A stretch of 64,000 nt of DNA from Glebionis coronaria (taxonomy: Eukaryota > Streptophyta > Magnoliopsida > Asterales > Asteraceae): assembly GCA_025667525.1 (NCBI GenBank), contig CM046875.1, positions 292,931,147 through 292,995,146 of the forward strand, given 5' to 3'. The position numbers and the translations under genes are program-made. Positions 34,985-46,951 of this stretch are shown in pieces. Each line of letters opens with the position of its first letter. The stretch's first letter is position 1. The notes below the pieces were generated by a model. It searched no databases and was not told the DNA's origin. It saw only the letters and a program-made list of their open reading frames with translations.

Positions 34985-37900
34985 TTACTGGAACAGATGA
35001 GGATACCTTTCCTTGAAAAAGTCCTCACGTTCCCAGGTGTATTCCGGTCCACGCTTAGAATTCCATCGGACCTTCACAATGGGAATCCTACTATGCTTCA
35101 ACCGCTTGACCTCCCGGTCCATGATTTCCACAGGTTCTTCCACAAAATGCATTTTGTCGTCTAGTCGAATCTCGTCCAAAGGAATCACCAATTCCTTGTC
35201 CGCCAAACTCTTCTTCAGGTTCGATACGTGAAACGTGTCATGAATAGCACTAAGCTCGGTCGGCAATTCTAACTTGTACGCTACTGGTCCAATTCGTTCA
35301 ACGATCTTAAACGGTCCAATATACCTCGGACTCAACTTTCCTTTCTTTCCAAAACGAATTACACCCTTCCATGGCGATACCTTGAGCATAACCATATCTC
35401 CAACTTCAAACTCCAACGGTTTCCTTCGGTTATCAGCATAACTTTTCTGTCGGCTTCTCGCAGCAAGTAGTCGGTTCTTGATCTGCACGATCTTCTCTGT
35501 CGTTTCTAACACCATTTCGGGTCCAGTCAATTGACTTTCCCCTACTTCACTCCAACACACGGGCGATCTACACTTCCTTCCATACAATGCTTCGAACGGT
35601 GCTGCTTTGATACTAGCATGATAACTATTATTGTACGAAAATTCCACCAGAGGCAAGTGGCGTTCCCAACTTCCTCCAAAATCAATCACGCATGCTCGGA
35701 GCATGTCCTCCATCGTTTGAATCGTTCGTTCACTCTGGCCGTCAGTTTCCGGGTGATAAGCCGTGCTTAAACTCAGTTCAGTGCCCATCGCACGTTGAAG
35801 CGATCTCCAAAATTCCGACGTAAATCTACTATCGCGATCCGAAATGATCGATAACGGCACTCCATGTCTACAGACGATCTCTTTCACGTACACGCTGGCG
35901 AGTCTTTCCATGCTGTCCGTCTTCTTCATAGGTAAGAAATGAGCAGACTTCGTCAACCTGTCCACAATTACCCATATCATATCGCTTCCACTAGGAGTCC
36001 TAGGTAAACCCGTCACAAAATCCATTGCGATTTTCTCCCATTTCCATTCTGGGATTTCCGGTTGTACCAACAATCCAGATGGTTTCTTATGTTCTGCCTG
36101 AACCTTCGCGCAAGTCAAACACTTACTGACGTAACGAGCAATATCTGCCTTCATATTCGGCCACCAATAAACTTTCTTCAGGTCGTGGTACATCTTATCC
36201 GATCCAGGATGTATCGAATACTTCGACTTATGCGACTCATTCATAACCAATTCTCGAACTCCAGGCTTTCCTTCCTCAGATGGACACAATGGTAACCAAA
36301 TTCGATTCTCAAAATATCTTAGTCCGTCAGATCTAATCACAAAAAGAGGTTTCAACATTCGTCCCAAGTTCTCGGCTTCGACATTCCCTTTCATCAATCC
36401 TCTCTCCTGAGCCTTCAGTATGGTTTCGGTTAAGTCAACGCTCTCACTCATCACTAAAGCTCTAACCCTCAAAGGTTTCTCCCGCTCCTTCCTACTCAAT
36501 GCATCCGCTACAACATTCGCCTTCCCAGGGTGATAGCGAATTTCGCAGTCATAATCACTCAATAGTTCAACCCATCGTCTTTGTCGCATATTCAACTCCT
36601 TTTGATCTAAAATGTGCTGCAAACTCTTGTGATCAGTGAATACAACACACTTTGTCCCATACAGATAGTGTCTCCACAGCTTCAACGCAAAAACTACCGC
36701 TCCTAATTCCAAATCGTGCGTCGTGTAGTTCTCCTCGTTCTTCCTTAATTGCCTCGACGCGTAAGCTATCACCTTTTCACGTTGCATTAATACTGCTCCA
36801 TAACCTTTACGAGACGCATCACAATACACCACGAAATCTTCGGTTCCCTCAGGCAATGATAAAATCGGCGCGGAACATAACTTATCCTTGAGCGTTTCGA
36901 AAGCAAGCTCTTCCTCATTTCCCCATTCATACACCCTATTCTTCTCGGTAAGCCGCGTCAATGGTTTCGCAATCAACGAAAATCCTTCAATAAACCTTCT
37001 ATAGTACCCAGCTAAACCCAAAAATTGTCGAACTTCAGTCGGCGTTGTCGGTGCTGACCATTCCCTGATTGCTACGATCTTAGCAGGATCTACACGAACT
37101 CCTTCCTTATCAATCACATGACCTAGAAACTGCACTGATTCCAACCAAAACTCACACTTAGAGAATTTTGCATACAGCTTCTCCTTCCTTAACAACTCCA
37201 AAATCTTTCTCAGGTGCTTCTCGTGCTCCTCCTTACTCTTAGAGTAAATAAGTATGTCGTCGATGAAAACAATAACAAACTTATCTAGATACGGCTTGCA
37301 CACGCGATTCATAAGATCCATGAATACAGCAGGCGCGTTAGTCAACCCAAACGGCATCACTCGAAATTCAAAGTGTCCATACCGCGTACGAAAGGCAGTT
37401 ACAGGAATATCCTCCTCTCTTACACGCAGTTGATGATACCCTGATCTTAAATCGATCTTTGAGTATACACTGGAACCTTGCAATTGATCGAACAAATCAT
37501 CAATCCTCGGTAATGGGTACCGATTCTTAACCGTCAGCTTATTGAGTTCTCTATAGTCAATACACATTCTAAACGAACCATCCTTCTTCTTTACGAACAA
37601 CACTGGCGCTCCCCAAGGTGATGAGCTCGGCCTAATAAATCCTTTGTCCATCAATTCCTTCAATTGATCCGATAACTCCTTTAACTCAGATGGTGCTAAG
37701 CGATAAGGTGCACGTGCAACCGGTGCAGCTCCTGGCACTAAATCAATTCGAAACTCGACCTCACGATTAGGCGGTAAACCTGGCAACTCGTCTGGAAAAA
37801 CGTCCGGATACTCGCGAATAATTGGTACCTCTTCAATCCTCGCCTCTACATCACCATCGCTCGAAACTTGTGCCAAAAACACATCGCATCCGCTCTCTAC

Positions 37901-39430
37901 GTACTTCATCATCTTCAAACACGAAATCACCTTCAAACGAGAAGTGCATTCGTCTCCCTTTACCGTCAAAACCCTATTCCTCAGCGGAATCTGCACCAAT
38001 CTCTCACCACAGACGATTGTAGCACTATGCGCCATTAGCCAATCCATTCCCACAATCACGTCAAACGATCCTAGCTCTATAGGCATCAAGTCGATTTTAA
38101 AAGCGTAGTTTCCTAACTTCAAGGTACACCCTTTCAGTATAGAATTCGTACTAACAATTTTTCCATCGGCTAATTCAACATTATAACTAGTCGTTAACAA
38201 CATCGGTTCTCTATCGATATTACGACTAAATCTAACGTCTACAAAACTCTTGTCGGAGCCAGAATCAAATAAAATACTAGCATAACAAGCGTCTAGCAAA
38301 AACGTACCGGTAACCACATTTGGACCCTGTGGTTTATCAGCAGTTCCCACTTGATACACAGCTGCCGCATTATTTCCTCCCCGTCTGTTCCCTGCTTTCG
38401 GGCAATTTGCTTGCACATGCCCTCTTTCTCCACAGCTATAACATCCTCTCATCCTGATAGCATTAGCCCCAGTGGCTACTCCTCCCGTTCGACAACTAGC
38501 AGTCCTATGACCTGCCTTTCCACACTTGCCGCATGCCTGCGGGCAGTTTCCAACATGATACAAGTTGCACTTTCCACAATGAGGATTCACTTTCACACCT
38601 CTAGGGTTTGTCACGGCCCTCATTCCTTCGTTCCTTCTCTGATTAAACTGCTGATTACGGTTCGGCCCTTGGTTGTTTCGGTTTCCTCCTCGGTTCTGGC
38701 CTTGGGATTGATTACCTTGTGCTGCCTCCCATTTTCTTTTGTTACCCTCAGCAATGTAGTTCTGCTTATCCTGAAGCTTAACGTCCATCAAAGCGTGTGC
38801 CATTTGAACCGCTTCGTCAAACGTTCCAGGTTTCGACGAAGTTGTTTCACCCTTGATGTTGCTAGATAAACCCTTAATATACTGCTTCATTTTCTTGGCG
38901 TCATTGGCAAATATGTCCGGACACAAAAGACTTAACTCATTGAATCTCCTGGTGTAAGCAGCTATATCGTTGTTCCTTAAGGTCAAGTGTCTCAATTCGT
39001 CCTCCAATTGCCCCAATTCCTCCTCTGGGCAGAACTTCTTTGTCAACAAAGCTTTGGTCGCATTCCACGTTCTCGCATTTGCCACAGCCAATCCCACCGT
39101 AGCTACCTGAGTGTTCCACCAGCTTAACGCATCATCCAGAAATGTAGCTGCTGCAAACTTGACTTTATCCGCCTCTGCACAACCACTGATTTCAAACGTA
39201 CTCTCAACTTTTTCCAACCATCGCCTAAGTTCTAGTGCTCCACCCGATCCACGGAACTGCGTAGGACCGCACTTCATAAAGCTGGAATAGGTACACACTC
39301 TCGGGGCTGGTTGTCTCCCCGCATTCCTTCCTGGATCCTGATTTCTCCCAGCTCGGTCTGCTTCCAACGCATTAGCTATCGCTTCCTGAATCATGTTGTT
39401 AACACGATCGGCAGTCAACTTTGGAGGCAT
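34985..39430 (-). CDS. E4 gag-pol polyprotein (Tekay chromovirus), intact
   Basis: The start chosen is [10 protein letters not shown] at 39430, the usual Tekay beginning. The 17 upstream in-frame residues overlap a splice acceptor. The product is 1481 residues. Numbering from 39430, gag occupies about 60-225, followed by a variant knuckle and two CX2CX4HX4C knuckles at about 300-313 and 330-343. The protease is [10 protein letters not shown] near 389 with VGMDWL later. RT spans about 590-770 with the catalytic FIDDIL near 722. RNase H has [10 protein letters not shown] and [10 protein letters not shown]. Integrase has the HHCC finger ([10 protein letters not shown] ... CLTCAKVQ) and D,D,E in [17 protein letters not shown] and [10 protein letters not shown]. 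The C-terminus ([16 protein letters not shown]) is a chromodomain-like segment thought to guide insertion to heterochromatin. No stop or frameshift. Confidence 0.96.
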   Translation of the reverse strand: MPPKLTADRVNNMIQEAIANALEADRAGRNQDPGRNAGRQPAPRVCTYSSFMKCGPTQFRGSGGALELRRWLEKVESTFEISGCAEADKVKFAAATFLDDALSWWNTQVATVGLAVANARTWNATKALLTKKFCPEEELGQLEDELRHLTLRNNDIAAYTRRFNELSLLCPDIFANDAKKMKQYIKGLSSNIKGETTSSKPGTFDEAVQMAHALMDVKLQDKQNYIAEGNKRKWEAAQGNQSQGQNRGGNRNNQGPNRNQQFNQRRNEGMRAVTNPRGVKVNPHCGKCNLYHVGNCPQACGKCGKAGHRTASCRTGGVATGANAIRMRGCYSCGERGHVQANCPKAGNRRGGNNAAAVYQVGTADKPQGPNVVTGTFLLDACYASILFDSGSDKSFVDVRFSRNIDREPMLLTTSYNVELADGKIVSTNSILKGCTLKLGNYAFKIDLMPIELGSFDVIVGMDWLMAHSATIVCGERLVQIPLRNRVLTVKGDECTSRLKVISCLKMMKYVESGCDVFLAQVSSDGDVEARIEEVPIIREYPDVFPDELPGLPPNREVEFRIDLVPGAAPVARAPYRLAPSELKELSDQLKELMDKGFIRPSSSPWGAPVLFVKKKDGSFRMCIDYRELNKLTVKNRYPLPRIDDLFDQLQGSSVYSKIDLRSGYHQLRVREEDIPVTAFRTRYGHFEFRVMPFGLTNAPAVFMDLMNRVCKPYLDKFVIVFIDDILIYSKSKEEHEKHLRKILELLRKEKLYAKFSKCEFWLESVQFLGHVIDKEGVRVDPAKIVAIREWSAPTTPTEVRQFLGLAGYYRRFIEGFSLIAKPLTRLTEKNRVYEWGNEEELAFETLKDKLCSAPILSLPEGTEDFVVYCDASRKGYGAVLMQREKVIAYASRQLRKNEENYTTHDLELGAVVFALKLWRHYLYGTKCVVFTDHKSLQHILDQKELNMRQRRWVELLSDYDCEIRYHPGKANVVADALSRKEREKPLRVRALVMSESVDLTETILKAQERGLMKGNVEAENLGRMLKPLFVIRSDGLRYFENRIWLPLCPSEEGKPGVRELVMNESHKSKYSIHPGSDKMYHDLKKVYWWPNMKADIARYVSKCLTCAKVQAEHKKPSGLLVQPEIPEWKWEKIAMDFVTGLPRTPSGSDMIWVIVDRLTKSAHFLPMKKTDSMERLASVYVKEIVCRHGVPLSIISDRDSRFTSEFWRSLQRAMGTELSLSTAYHPETDGQSERTIQTMEDMLRACVIDFGGSWERHLPLVEFSYNNSYHASIKAAPFEALYGRKCRSPVCWSEVGESQLTGPEMVLETTEKIVQIKNRLLAARSRQKSYADNRRKPLEFEVGDMVMLKVSPWKGVIRFGKKGKLSPRYIGPFKIVERIGPVAYKLELPTELSAIHDTFHVSNLKKSLADKELVIPLDEIRLDDKMHFVEEPVEIMDREVKRLKHSRIPIVKVRWNSKRGPEYTWEREDFFKERYPHLFQ

Positions 39431-39442
39431 TGTTTTATCGAA

Positions 39443-39475
39443 TATCTCTTTCTGCAAGACAAGAAAAAAATAGAA
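39443..39475 (-). promoter_or_regulatory. Candidate 3' splice site before E4 gag
   Basis: Minus strand shows a pyrimidine tract ending TCTTGTCTTGCAG at 39452, 21 bases before the gag ATG and in frame with it. It suggests that gag is translated from a spliced leader. This is inferred from sequence only. Confidence 0.5.
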
Positions 39476-39772
39476 AAACAATGTAAGTATTCATATCAAG
39501 TTTCCCAGACATAAAATACATACAACGACACATCACTACGGAGTTACTAATATTCATCAATTCACATCACAAAAGATCAAATTTAAGACATATCACAGAT
39601 CATGAAAGGTAACATAGATTGTATTGATAATTAACCAAAATCGTGACAAGTAATGCCACTACAATCATTCACCACAAAACATCAAGTACTTGAGTTTCTC
39701 GTCATAATACCATCATACAAAGGTCTAAAATAGTTCTATTACAATGATCAAAGAAAAATACAAAACAAGTAA

Positions 39773-40561
39773 CTAGGCATGTGGTGATCCACACGGCCTC
39801 TTGGATGGCGGCTCGTCGTCGTCCTCGGTTTCCTCATCACTCACGTCCTCGTCCACATCATCCACTTTTCCCTTTCCTTTCTCATCTGGCCCACATTCTG
39901 TTTCCTTTTTCGTCCCTGATGTGGATCCATGCTCAATCGCTCCTTGACTTCCCACCGAAATACAAGCACCTCCAGTAGGCGGCTGAACCATGAAGTCATT
40001 CGCCTCCATCTCCACATCGTCCACGAATCTCCAATCCGGGGGCAATGAATCCCTCACACGATGCTCCCAACTCTGCATCCTCGACAACCTCATCTGATCT
40101 TCCCTCACACGATCAAGACTAGCACTCAAATTCGCAACCATTGATTTCAAACTGTTGATGGCACTTGTGTTCATCATCCCATCATACGCAATCCTTGAAG
40201 TCCTTTCCAACAATCTTTCGTCCGCCTTGTCATTCTCGTCGAATCTACTAACTACTCTTGATTCCACTACATACCTCATGCACATCGATCCTTCCAAACC
40301 TCTCACAGTCCGTCGCACGTCATGATAATTCCTCGGTCCGGGACAGCAAATTCTTGGGATGCCTTGATGAAGAGAATTTGCGCTCATTGCACCTTCGGCT
40401 CTTCTGGGAATATCTGGTACACCAACCAGATGGGAAGTACGCATAGGCGTGGGACAAGTAGTTCTCCTTGAGTCGGGGTCCTGGGCTCGTACATCGTTAC
40501 CGTTATCGTTGGGCGGTACCTCGGCCATTCCTGCAATAACAGCGAATTTCGGAGGGTACAT
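39773..40561 (-). CDS. Upstream ORF of E4 (ORF0), unknown function
   Basis: A 262-codon frame between the 5' LTR and gag in the sense direction. A second start at 40528 (MAEVPPNDNGN) directly follows a TTGCAG acceptor-like site, and a GTAAGAT donor-like site lies near 40804, so the first intron may be about 270 bases. The protein is hydrophilic. It has Arg-rich N-terminal and middle segments, a short helical stretch (SAINSLKSMVANLSASLDRV) and a very acidic C-terminus (DDVDEDVSDEETEDDDE) followed by PPSKRP, which may be a nuclear signal. No known domain is recognised. It is in the same frame as gag but separated by stops. Confidence 0.55.
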   Translation of the reverse strand: MYPPKFAVIAGMAEVPPNDNGNDVRAQDPDSRRTTCPTPMRTSHLVGVPDIPRRAEGAMSANSLHQGIPRICCPGPRNYHDVRRTVRGLEGSMCMRYVVESRVVSRFDENDKADERLLERTSRIAYDGMMNTSAINSLKSMVANLSASLDRVREDQMRLSRMQSWEHRVRDSLPPDWRFVDDVEMEANDFMVQPPTGGACISVGSQGAIEHGSTSGTKKETECGPDEKGKGKVDDVDEDVSDEETEDDDEPPSKRPCGSPHA

Positions 40562-40901
40562 AAGTAATTATACAATAATTATAAATATATGCATGCAAAT
40601 GCAATGCAAAGGTGGTACATATGCCCGAAATGCAATAATATGATGCTCATGCATGATAAATATGAAAATTACGATGTCGGATATTTCACGAAAAATTTAA
40701 CGTCTACATATAGTAATTCCATACTTATATAATAATTACCCACATATATACTTTACTCAAAAGTATACGTCAAATGCCATAAATACAACAACAAATCTTA
40801 CCGGAGCCATGCAGGATAGTTGTGTGTGCTTGGACCCTTTTCTTACGACACCAAAAGTTATAGTTTAGGATTTTCAAAAACGACCTAGTTCTCTATAACT
40901 C
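40562..40901 (-). other. E4 5' leader
   Basis: From the primer site to ORF0. Contains the candidate splice donor CCG/GTAAGAT near 40804 on the minus strand. AT-rich, no ORF. Confidence 0.5.
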
Positions 40902-40917
40902 GTGGCTCTGATTACCA
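40902..40917 (-). promoter_or_regulatory. E4 primer binding site, tRNA-Met type
   Basis: Minus-strand TGGTAATCAGAGCCAC, three bases after the LTR. It resembles the initiator-Met site TGGTATCAGAGC with one inserted A. Confidence 0.75.
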
Positions 40918-40920
40918 ATC

Positions 40921-43715
40921 TGTAACACCCCCACAATTGTTATGCGCAGCGGAACTACAACAATGGGTGCTACACAGTATTCATTGCACACAAGAGATAT
41001 CAAACGACGCTAAAAAGACGTCATATTAAAATTCAACATTTAAAATTGTTAAATAATACATGTCCACAGTTTTCCCAACCCCAAATAGTGCACAGAGTTT
41101 AGCGTTTCGGTCCCCATGAATCTCAACCCCAAAAACTTCAGTTTTACAACCACATGACATTAAACATAAAAATTGTTTAAGTAGAAAAGGAGGGAAAAAC
41201 AAGCGGACACCAAGCCGATCACACAACCTCCATCCCATGCATGCTCCATCCTACTGCTCAGCGGTTACCTGAAATACATGCCAAAAATTTGGTCAACGAA
41301 AACGTTGAGTGGAATTCATAGGTTTTTCAATCCATTTGAACGTATATATAATAAAAACCATTCGTGATCATTTATAGTCTTGTCGATCAAACAAACTATA
41401 ATCAGGATACTGACAATTGTGTTTAAGCTCATGACACTAATCCGTTAACTCAATCACCCGCGTAAATATACCGGCATGATTCAGATGAAACCAGTGCCCC
41501 TCTAAAGGCATCAGTTGCAATTATACCTTATTTCTCATACAAAATAATCTACCGCAGAACTTACTATAAGTACAGCTTCTCGGCTAGCATTGGGTCGTCA
41601 ACCCCGTAGTACTACAAATTGCATAAGCGGCTATTTCCCCCTTCGCAAGGGCAAGACAATAGTTAATAGTTCATGAATTTAGGGACTTTTGCAACTTTGG
41701 TACTCAACACAATTTCTAAGGCAACTTTCGGGTCTAACAATCATTCATGATATACGTTCCTTTTAAAAACTAGCATGCATTTCCCTCGCGGGTAAAACAA
41801 TTTGAAATAATATAAGCGAGGCTATAAATTCACACCTTAGATATTAAGTAGTCGGTAGTTCGAGGAGTGTTCACTGACGATGTTACGGATGCCCGGGTAA
41901 TTCAACACCTATCACAAATAACGCGTAATGAGTAATCTCATTTAAATACTTACGGTACTGTATAAAATACATATATATAAGTCACTTAAGACAAATATAA
42001 CTCACGCCAAAAACAAAAACAACAAGTATCATTCATTTTATACCATCCATTCTTATAACCTACGTTGTCCATTTTTACACGTTCTCGCCGGTACTTGACT
42101 AAAGTACGGGCTGTTTTACCTTATTAAACCATGCTTATAAAATTTGACAAAATTTCCAAAAATCCTATATGACCTGTAGATAATATGTTTTTAAGTCCAA
42201 CAAAAGTTTTCACTTTTACGACCCGTCACGCAACTCATTTCCACGACTACATTTTACGGGCTGAAATTGCGCTTCGACCAATTTTGACCACTTTGACCTA
42301 TATGAAAAATACCTTTGACTTCCTTGACTCATAAGTCAACATATAGACTCATTTGTACAGGTTAGGGACCAAGTTTTGACCCTTGATCATTCACCAAATT
42401 ATACTTGTGACCCTCGGGATTTGACTAAAACTTTGCACAAATCCGGATTGTGAAAGTCCTCGTCTCCCGGTACCCGATCTTTAAAATGTCATAACTTTTA
42501 GCTCGTTTTGAGTCACGGGCTCTACCTTATACCAAATTAAAGCTAGAAAAACCCTCTATCACTATATTTAGTTTTCAAGACCTGGAACAAAAATCATTTT
42601 TCCAAAATAGACCAAATGTTTCTGCCTAAAAATGACCATACCAAAAACATGCTTAGACTCGATTCCAAGACTTCTAACCAACACTAAACATCATCCTAAG
42701 ACTTCCCAAACATATCCTAACATCAAACTTCCATCCTACCCCTATTGATCAACCAATCTCAATATCAAAATCAAAGAAAAATACACATGCAAGTAGTATA
42801 ACCTATATGAATCTTTCTAAAACAACAAACCAAACACAAATATAACATGCAAATTCAACAACCACCATGGCTCCCCCAAACACCCCTTTGCCGTGGGGTT
42901 TGGGTGACCAAATCACCACAACCAAATTAATTTTGGTGGGTTTTCATGGTGTTTATACTTCCATAACACTTAAAATTAACATGCATTAGCTCAAAAAGCC
43001 ACAAAAACGAATTTTGGATCATATGAAAAATCTTGAAAAATTTTTATCAATGCATGTTGGATTTGATTACATGAATAGGTGGGTAATGACCAAACTAAGC
43101 GTGGTCTAACCTTAGATTTTTGAAAAATCAAGTAGAAAAGATTTTTGGTGGATTTTTGTGTGTTCTTGGGTGTGCCGTGAGTTTAGAGAGAGACAAGGGA
43201 GGGAGTGTTTGATTTTTCTTGTAAATTTTTGTATGTGTTTGTGTGTTTGTCCACTTAGGCCCTTTTTGATGGTTAGGAGGGACCTTAGTGCAATATTGGG
43301 TTTCTTTTGTCCTTAAATAGAAAACGACCTCAAAACTTGCGGGTTTGACTCATTTGTCAATTTTGAAAATTTTACGGGAGTCGGAAATCTTCCCGAATGC
43401 TCCAAAATATTTTTGGGATACTTTAAATGTACTTGGAAGGCTATAAAACTCACACGACTCAACTTAACACGTACCGTAAATAAAATTCTCGAAAAATTAC
43501 ATTATCGATAAATCGTCAAAAATTATATAAAATTGGGCATCCCTCGGGATCGTAATCGTCATCGTCCTTCTCAAAACGTCAACCGTAAAAATTATAACCT
43601 CGAACATCGGCTCTAACCAAAATACTTATAATTATAGAAATTAAAATTTATCAAAAATTTCATAAATTAGCGTAATTTAGGGTATCGTTAATGACCTCGA
43701 TTCTAGGGTGTCACA
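40921..43715 (-). repeat. E4 5' LTR (2795 bp)
   Basis: Same length as 32127-34921. Short ORFs inside (for example 41026-41238) occur identically in both LTRs and are not genes. Confidence 0.96.
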
Positions 43716-43720
43716 TCAAA
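43716..43720. repeat. Target site duplication of E4, right (TCAAA)
   Basis: Matches 32122-32126. Confidence 0.95.
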
Positions 43721-45193
43721 CCTTGAGAGACGTTCATGAAATAATGGTCTTCTCTTCATATAGGAATTTCTTCACTTGAAGTTTTGAGAGATTCATACTT
43801 GGACCACGACTTCTTCATTTTTCTCCAATCTTTATTTGGGATTTTGATATACAACGATCCGCCTCCTTTTTGGACTTGGCTTCATTTATCCTCATACCTT
43901 GTTAAGGCCTTTTTGGATAGACTTCTCCATGACTTTTGGGGAGTATTTGCTTTTCGTCGTGTGTCTCGATCCTTCATATTGATTTTTGATAAATGATTCT
44001 TCACATCACTTGAGATCTTTAGCAATAAAATATAGCCCTCATGTCTTGTTAGGACCTTTTTGGACTCGCCAATCTTCGCATCCCGCTTCAATAAGTTATG
44101 CCTTGGCTATGAACTCTAATCCATACCGAGCAACTTTTAAATGATCTTGGGCTAGAAGCTAAGTAACTTTTCAAATCGTTCAACCTTATTTATTGCAGAT
44201 AAATTTATTATCAAGCGATGGGAGAATAGGCTTATAATTAACTCACATAAATTCCCGAAAGAATACCAAACTTATAATTGGCTCTATCATCTCTTGTTCT
44301 CCATATTGTAAAATTTCAAGAATGTGAAATCAATGGATACTTAGCCTATTAAATCAAAGTTTTGGGTTTTCAAGTCATCTATAGGATCTTGCATCTTCTT
44401 ATACTTTTTCAAGTTTTAGAATTTGCGTTTTAAAGTTCCCTTGAGAGACGACTTTCTAGGATCAATTATAGGAGCTTGCGAAAAGTTCTTGTTCTTAAAT
44501 CGTATGAATTAAGACTTTCGCGTTTTAAAGCTCCCTATATAATAGCCTAGCAAAACATAATTCAAATACGTTAAGGAAAAGCTAAGGTTAAAAACCAAGT
44601 CGAGCCAAAAACTATTCTTATTTTCACCAACGGAAAGCCTACATTAGTGTCAAAAGCACTTATTTTATTTATTAAAACTTAAAAATAACACTAAAAATTT
44701 AAAATTTTATTGAAAAATGAGAAAAACAATACGTTTGGACACGACAAAAGCAATTGCAAGCGATTATATCGATTGACTCCCCCATGCTAAAACCAAACAT
44801 TGTCCTCAATGTTTCTTAGCTCAAGAGTAACACCCCCTTGCTCAAATACGAAGAGTCTAATGCAAAATCCTAGCATGGAAAGAGCACGCAAATCTATAAG
44901 CCGTTTATTAATTATGCCAAACGTTAGTCAATAAAAATCAAGGGATAAAGAGTGTGCCCCTTTTTGGCATTCAAAGAATGGAAGATCAAGTGGACCGGCA
45001 AAAACCGAACACGAGAGTCTTCAAATATTAGGGTCATACCTAAGATCACAACACAACAAAACACGAGCACGAGCTTGAAAGATCAAGCCTTATTAGATGT
45101 TAGAAAATAGAAAGAAGATAGAATGTATGGGACTCCCCCAGAAGGCACCTCGTTTTTGTTCACCGAGTCATGAGCTCGACTCGATCCCCGCAT
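43721..45193 (-). other. E3 3' internal region, part 2
   Basis: Noncoding. It contains a polypurine-like motif (plus-strand ACTCCCCCATGCTAAAAC at about 44776) and blocks similar to E1 between about 2380 and 3560, including the segment with CATTGTCCTCAATGTTTC present at both places. Confidence 0.6.
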
Positions 45194-46951
45194 TCATTGG
45201 TCCTTAGGGAAAGTGGTGAAAACCGGCATAATAGGATAAAATCCAACATAAAGCACGATGTCGGGGTCAAAGATTACATCCTCGTTGTCGGATGACAAAC
45301 GAAAGGATAAAACTCCAACACAAATCTCTAAAAAGAGATGGTAGTCACAAAAAATGGTATGGATAAAGCATGCTCCCCAAGATAAACTCGCACCAAGATG
45401 ATAGAAAAATCTTTCATTTATTGCATCGGTGAAAGGCCGAGATTTCCCTAAATAAACGATTCCGGGATCGAATACCTCGTCCTCGGTGGAGAAAGGAAAA
45501 GATAACACGGTGTCATCCCCCCATGCTAATCCAAGATCATATAAAGCACATGGTAATGGTGGAATAAAAGTTTCATCCAAAGTGGAATCAACATTCTTAG
45601 CTTTAACGACCATTTCACCCTTAGAAATGTGATCAATAGGGTCATGGTACTCAATATGAGACACATGGAAAACCCGCACATTAAGGTCAAAGAGGGTGGG
45701 AGGAGGACTTGGGACGAAATAATCATCAAGTAAATTCTCTAAAAAGAGAGCGTCCCCCTCCGGGTCGATATCATCAACACCCGGTGGTATCGAATCATGA
45801 GAAGCAAGAAAAGTGTCAATCTCCTCCATAAGTGGATCACTATCCTCAACGGAAATAGGAGATGGAGAGAAAGACTTGGCATTAGGATTAGAATTCAAAG
45901 CCTCGATCCTAGAAATGAGAAGATAGACGTTTGATAACTTCTAACGAAGAATCACGTCTTCCACATCTAAATGAGTAAGTTCATCGGAGAACTTCTCAAG
46001 GATCGGAATAGTCAAATCAACCTCATTTCCCGGTGGAAATGGGTCTAAAGGAGCAAGTTCAAAAGTGAACCTCTTAAAAATCGGATCATCATCATCCTCA
46101 TTTCCCGGTGGAAATGGGTGAAGAAGAGTAGGTTCTTCGGCGAACCCCTCAAAATCCGAGTCGTGAATATCATCTTTATAAGAAAGTTCATCGGAGAACT
46201 CCTCATTAGAAAATTCACTTGAAGTAGAATCATTCTCAAAATCTTCATTTCCATCACAATTTTCATCATTAGATTTGGAGAAAATATCAAAGTGAATGGA
46301 AGAAGTCGAGTCATCACAATGTGGCAAATCACACATCTCATTGGAAATACCGTCAAACTCTCTTGGGTTTTGGACAAGAATAGTGCTAATATGCTCGTCC
46401 CCCTTGCTTAGAGAATTTTCGAGTTCCACGGTGGAAGAATCATGAATAGGAGTTGTGATGTCATGAGAGATTTCATCATCATCTAGGATGGGAGAATACT
46501 CGGGCTCAATAGCCGGCAAGATATGAAAAGGAAGCACGATAGCACTAGACGAAGGATGTAGAGCAATAAGATCTCTCAAAGAAATACCACTATCCTCGTC
46601 ATCATCCAAAAGTAGAGAACGCTTGAGTTCACGATTAGCAAGATATCTTTCTTCCTCTTGAATTTTTTCTTTCTTTCGAAATTCAATGCTTAATCCATTA
46701 TAATCTTGCGAAAGTTGTCGAATCTTAAGTTCACAATCTCTTCTAAATCCCTCATCAATTATTTCTCCATGAAATCGAGGACTTCCTAATTCATTAGTTA
46801 TATCATTAATCTCTTGATTGATTTGTCTCTTTTCAAGCAACATATCTTTAATGCTCTTTTCAACAATTTCAACATTTCTTTGATTCATTGTTTCAAATCG
46901 TTCAATATCGAAAGAATATTGTGGAGATTGATCAAAACCGGAAGGAATCAA
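45194..46951 (-). pseudogene. E3 coiled-coil protein with the C-terminal module shared with E1
   Basis: One frame from 46951 to 45194, broken by a single amber stop at 45941. The N-terminal third (from 46951) is a predicted coiled-coil (FETMNQRNVEIVEKSIKDM, REL-rich). The middle is highly acidic with a repeated unit (PFPPGNE ... DDP). Then come PLMEEIDTFL and DPEGDALFLENLL, and the shared module PFSTEDEVFDP, GKSR, TDAIN, FYHLGASL at about 45490-45380. The frame opens with TTG rather than ATG, because the true N-terminus is the zinc-knuckle segment at 46948-47451, offset by one base near 46960. Similar proteins seem common in Asteraceae repeats, but I know no assigned function. Confidence 0.65.

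Larger units (their letters stand above)
32127..43715 (-). mobile_element. E4: complete, probably young Tekay (Del) chromovirus
   Basis: Two 2795-bp LTRs, in which I noticed a single difference (A at 34869, T at 43663), 5-bp target duplications, primer site, PPT and one uninterrupted gag-pol frame. Domain order AP-RT-RH-INT plus a C-terminal chromodomain-like segment places it in the Tekay/Del branch of Ty3/gypsy. Everything needed for retrotransposition appears present. It also has an upstream ORF (39773-40561) and splice signals. Confidence 0.93.
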
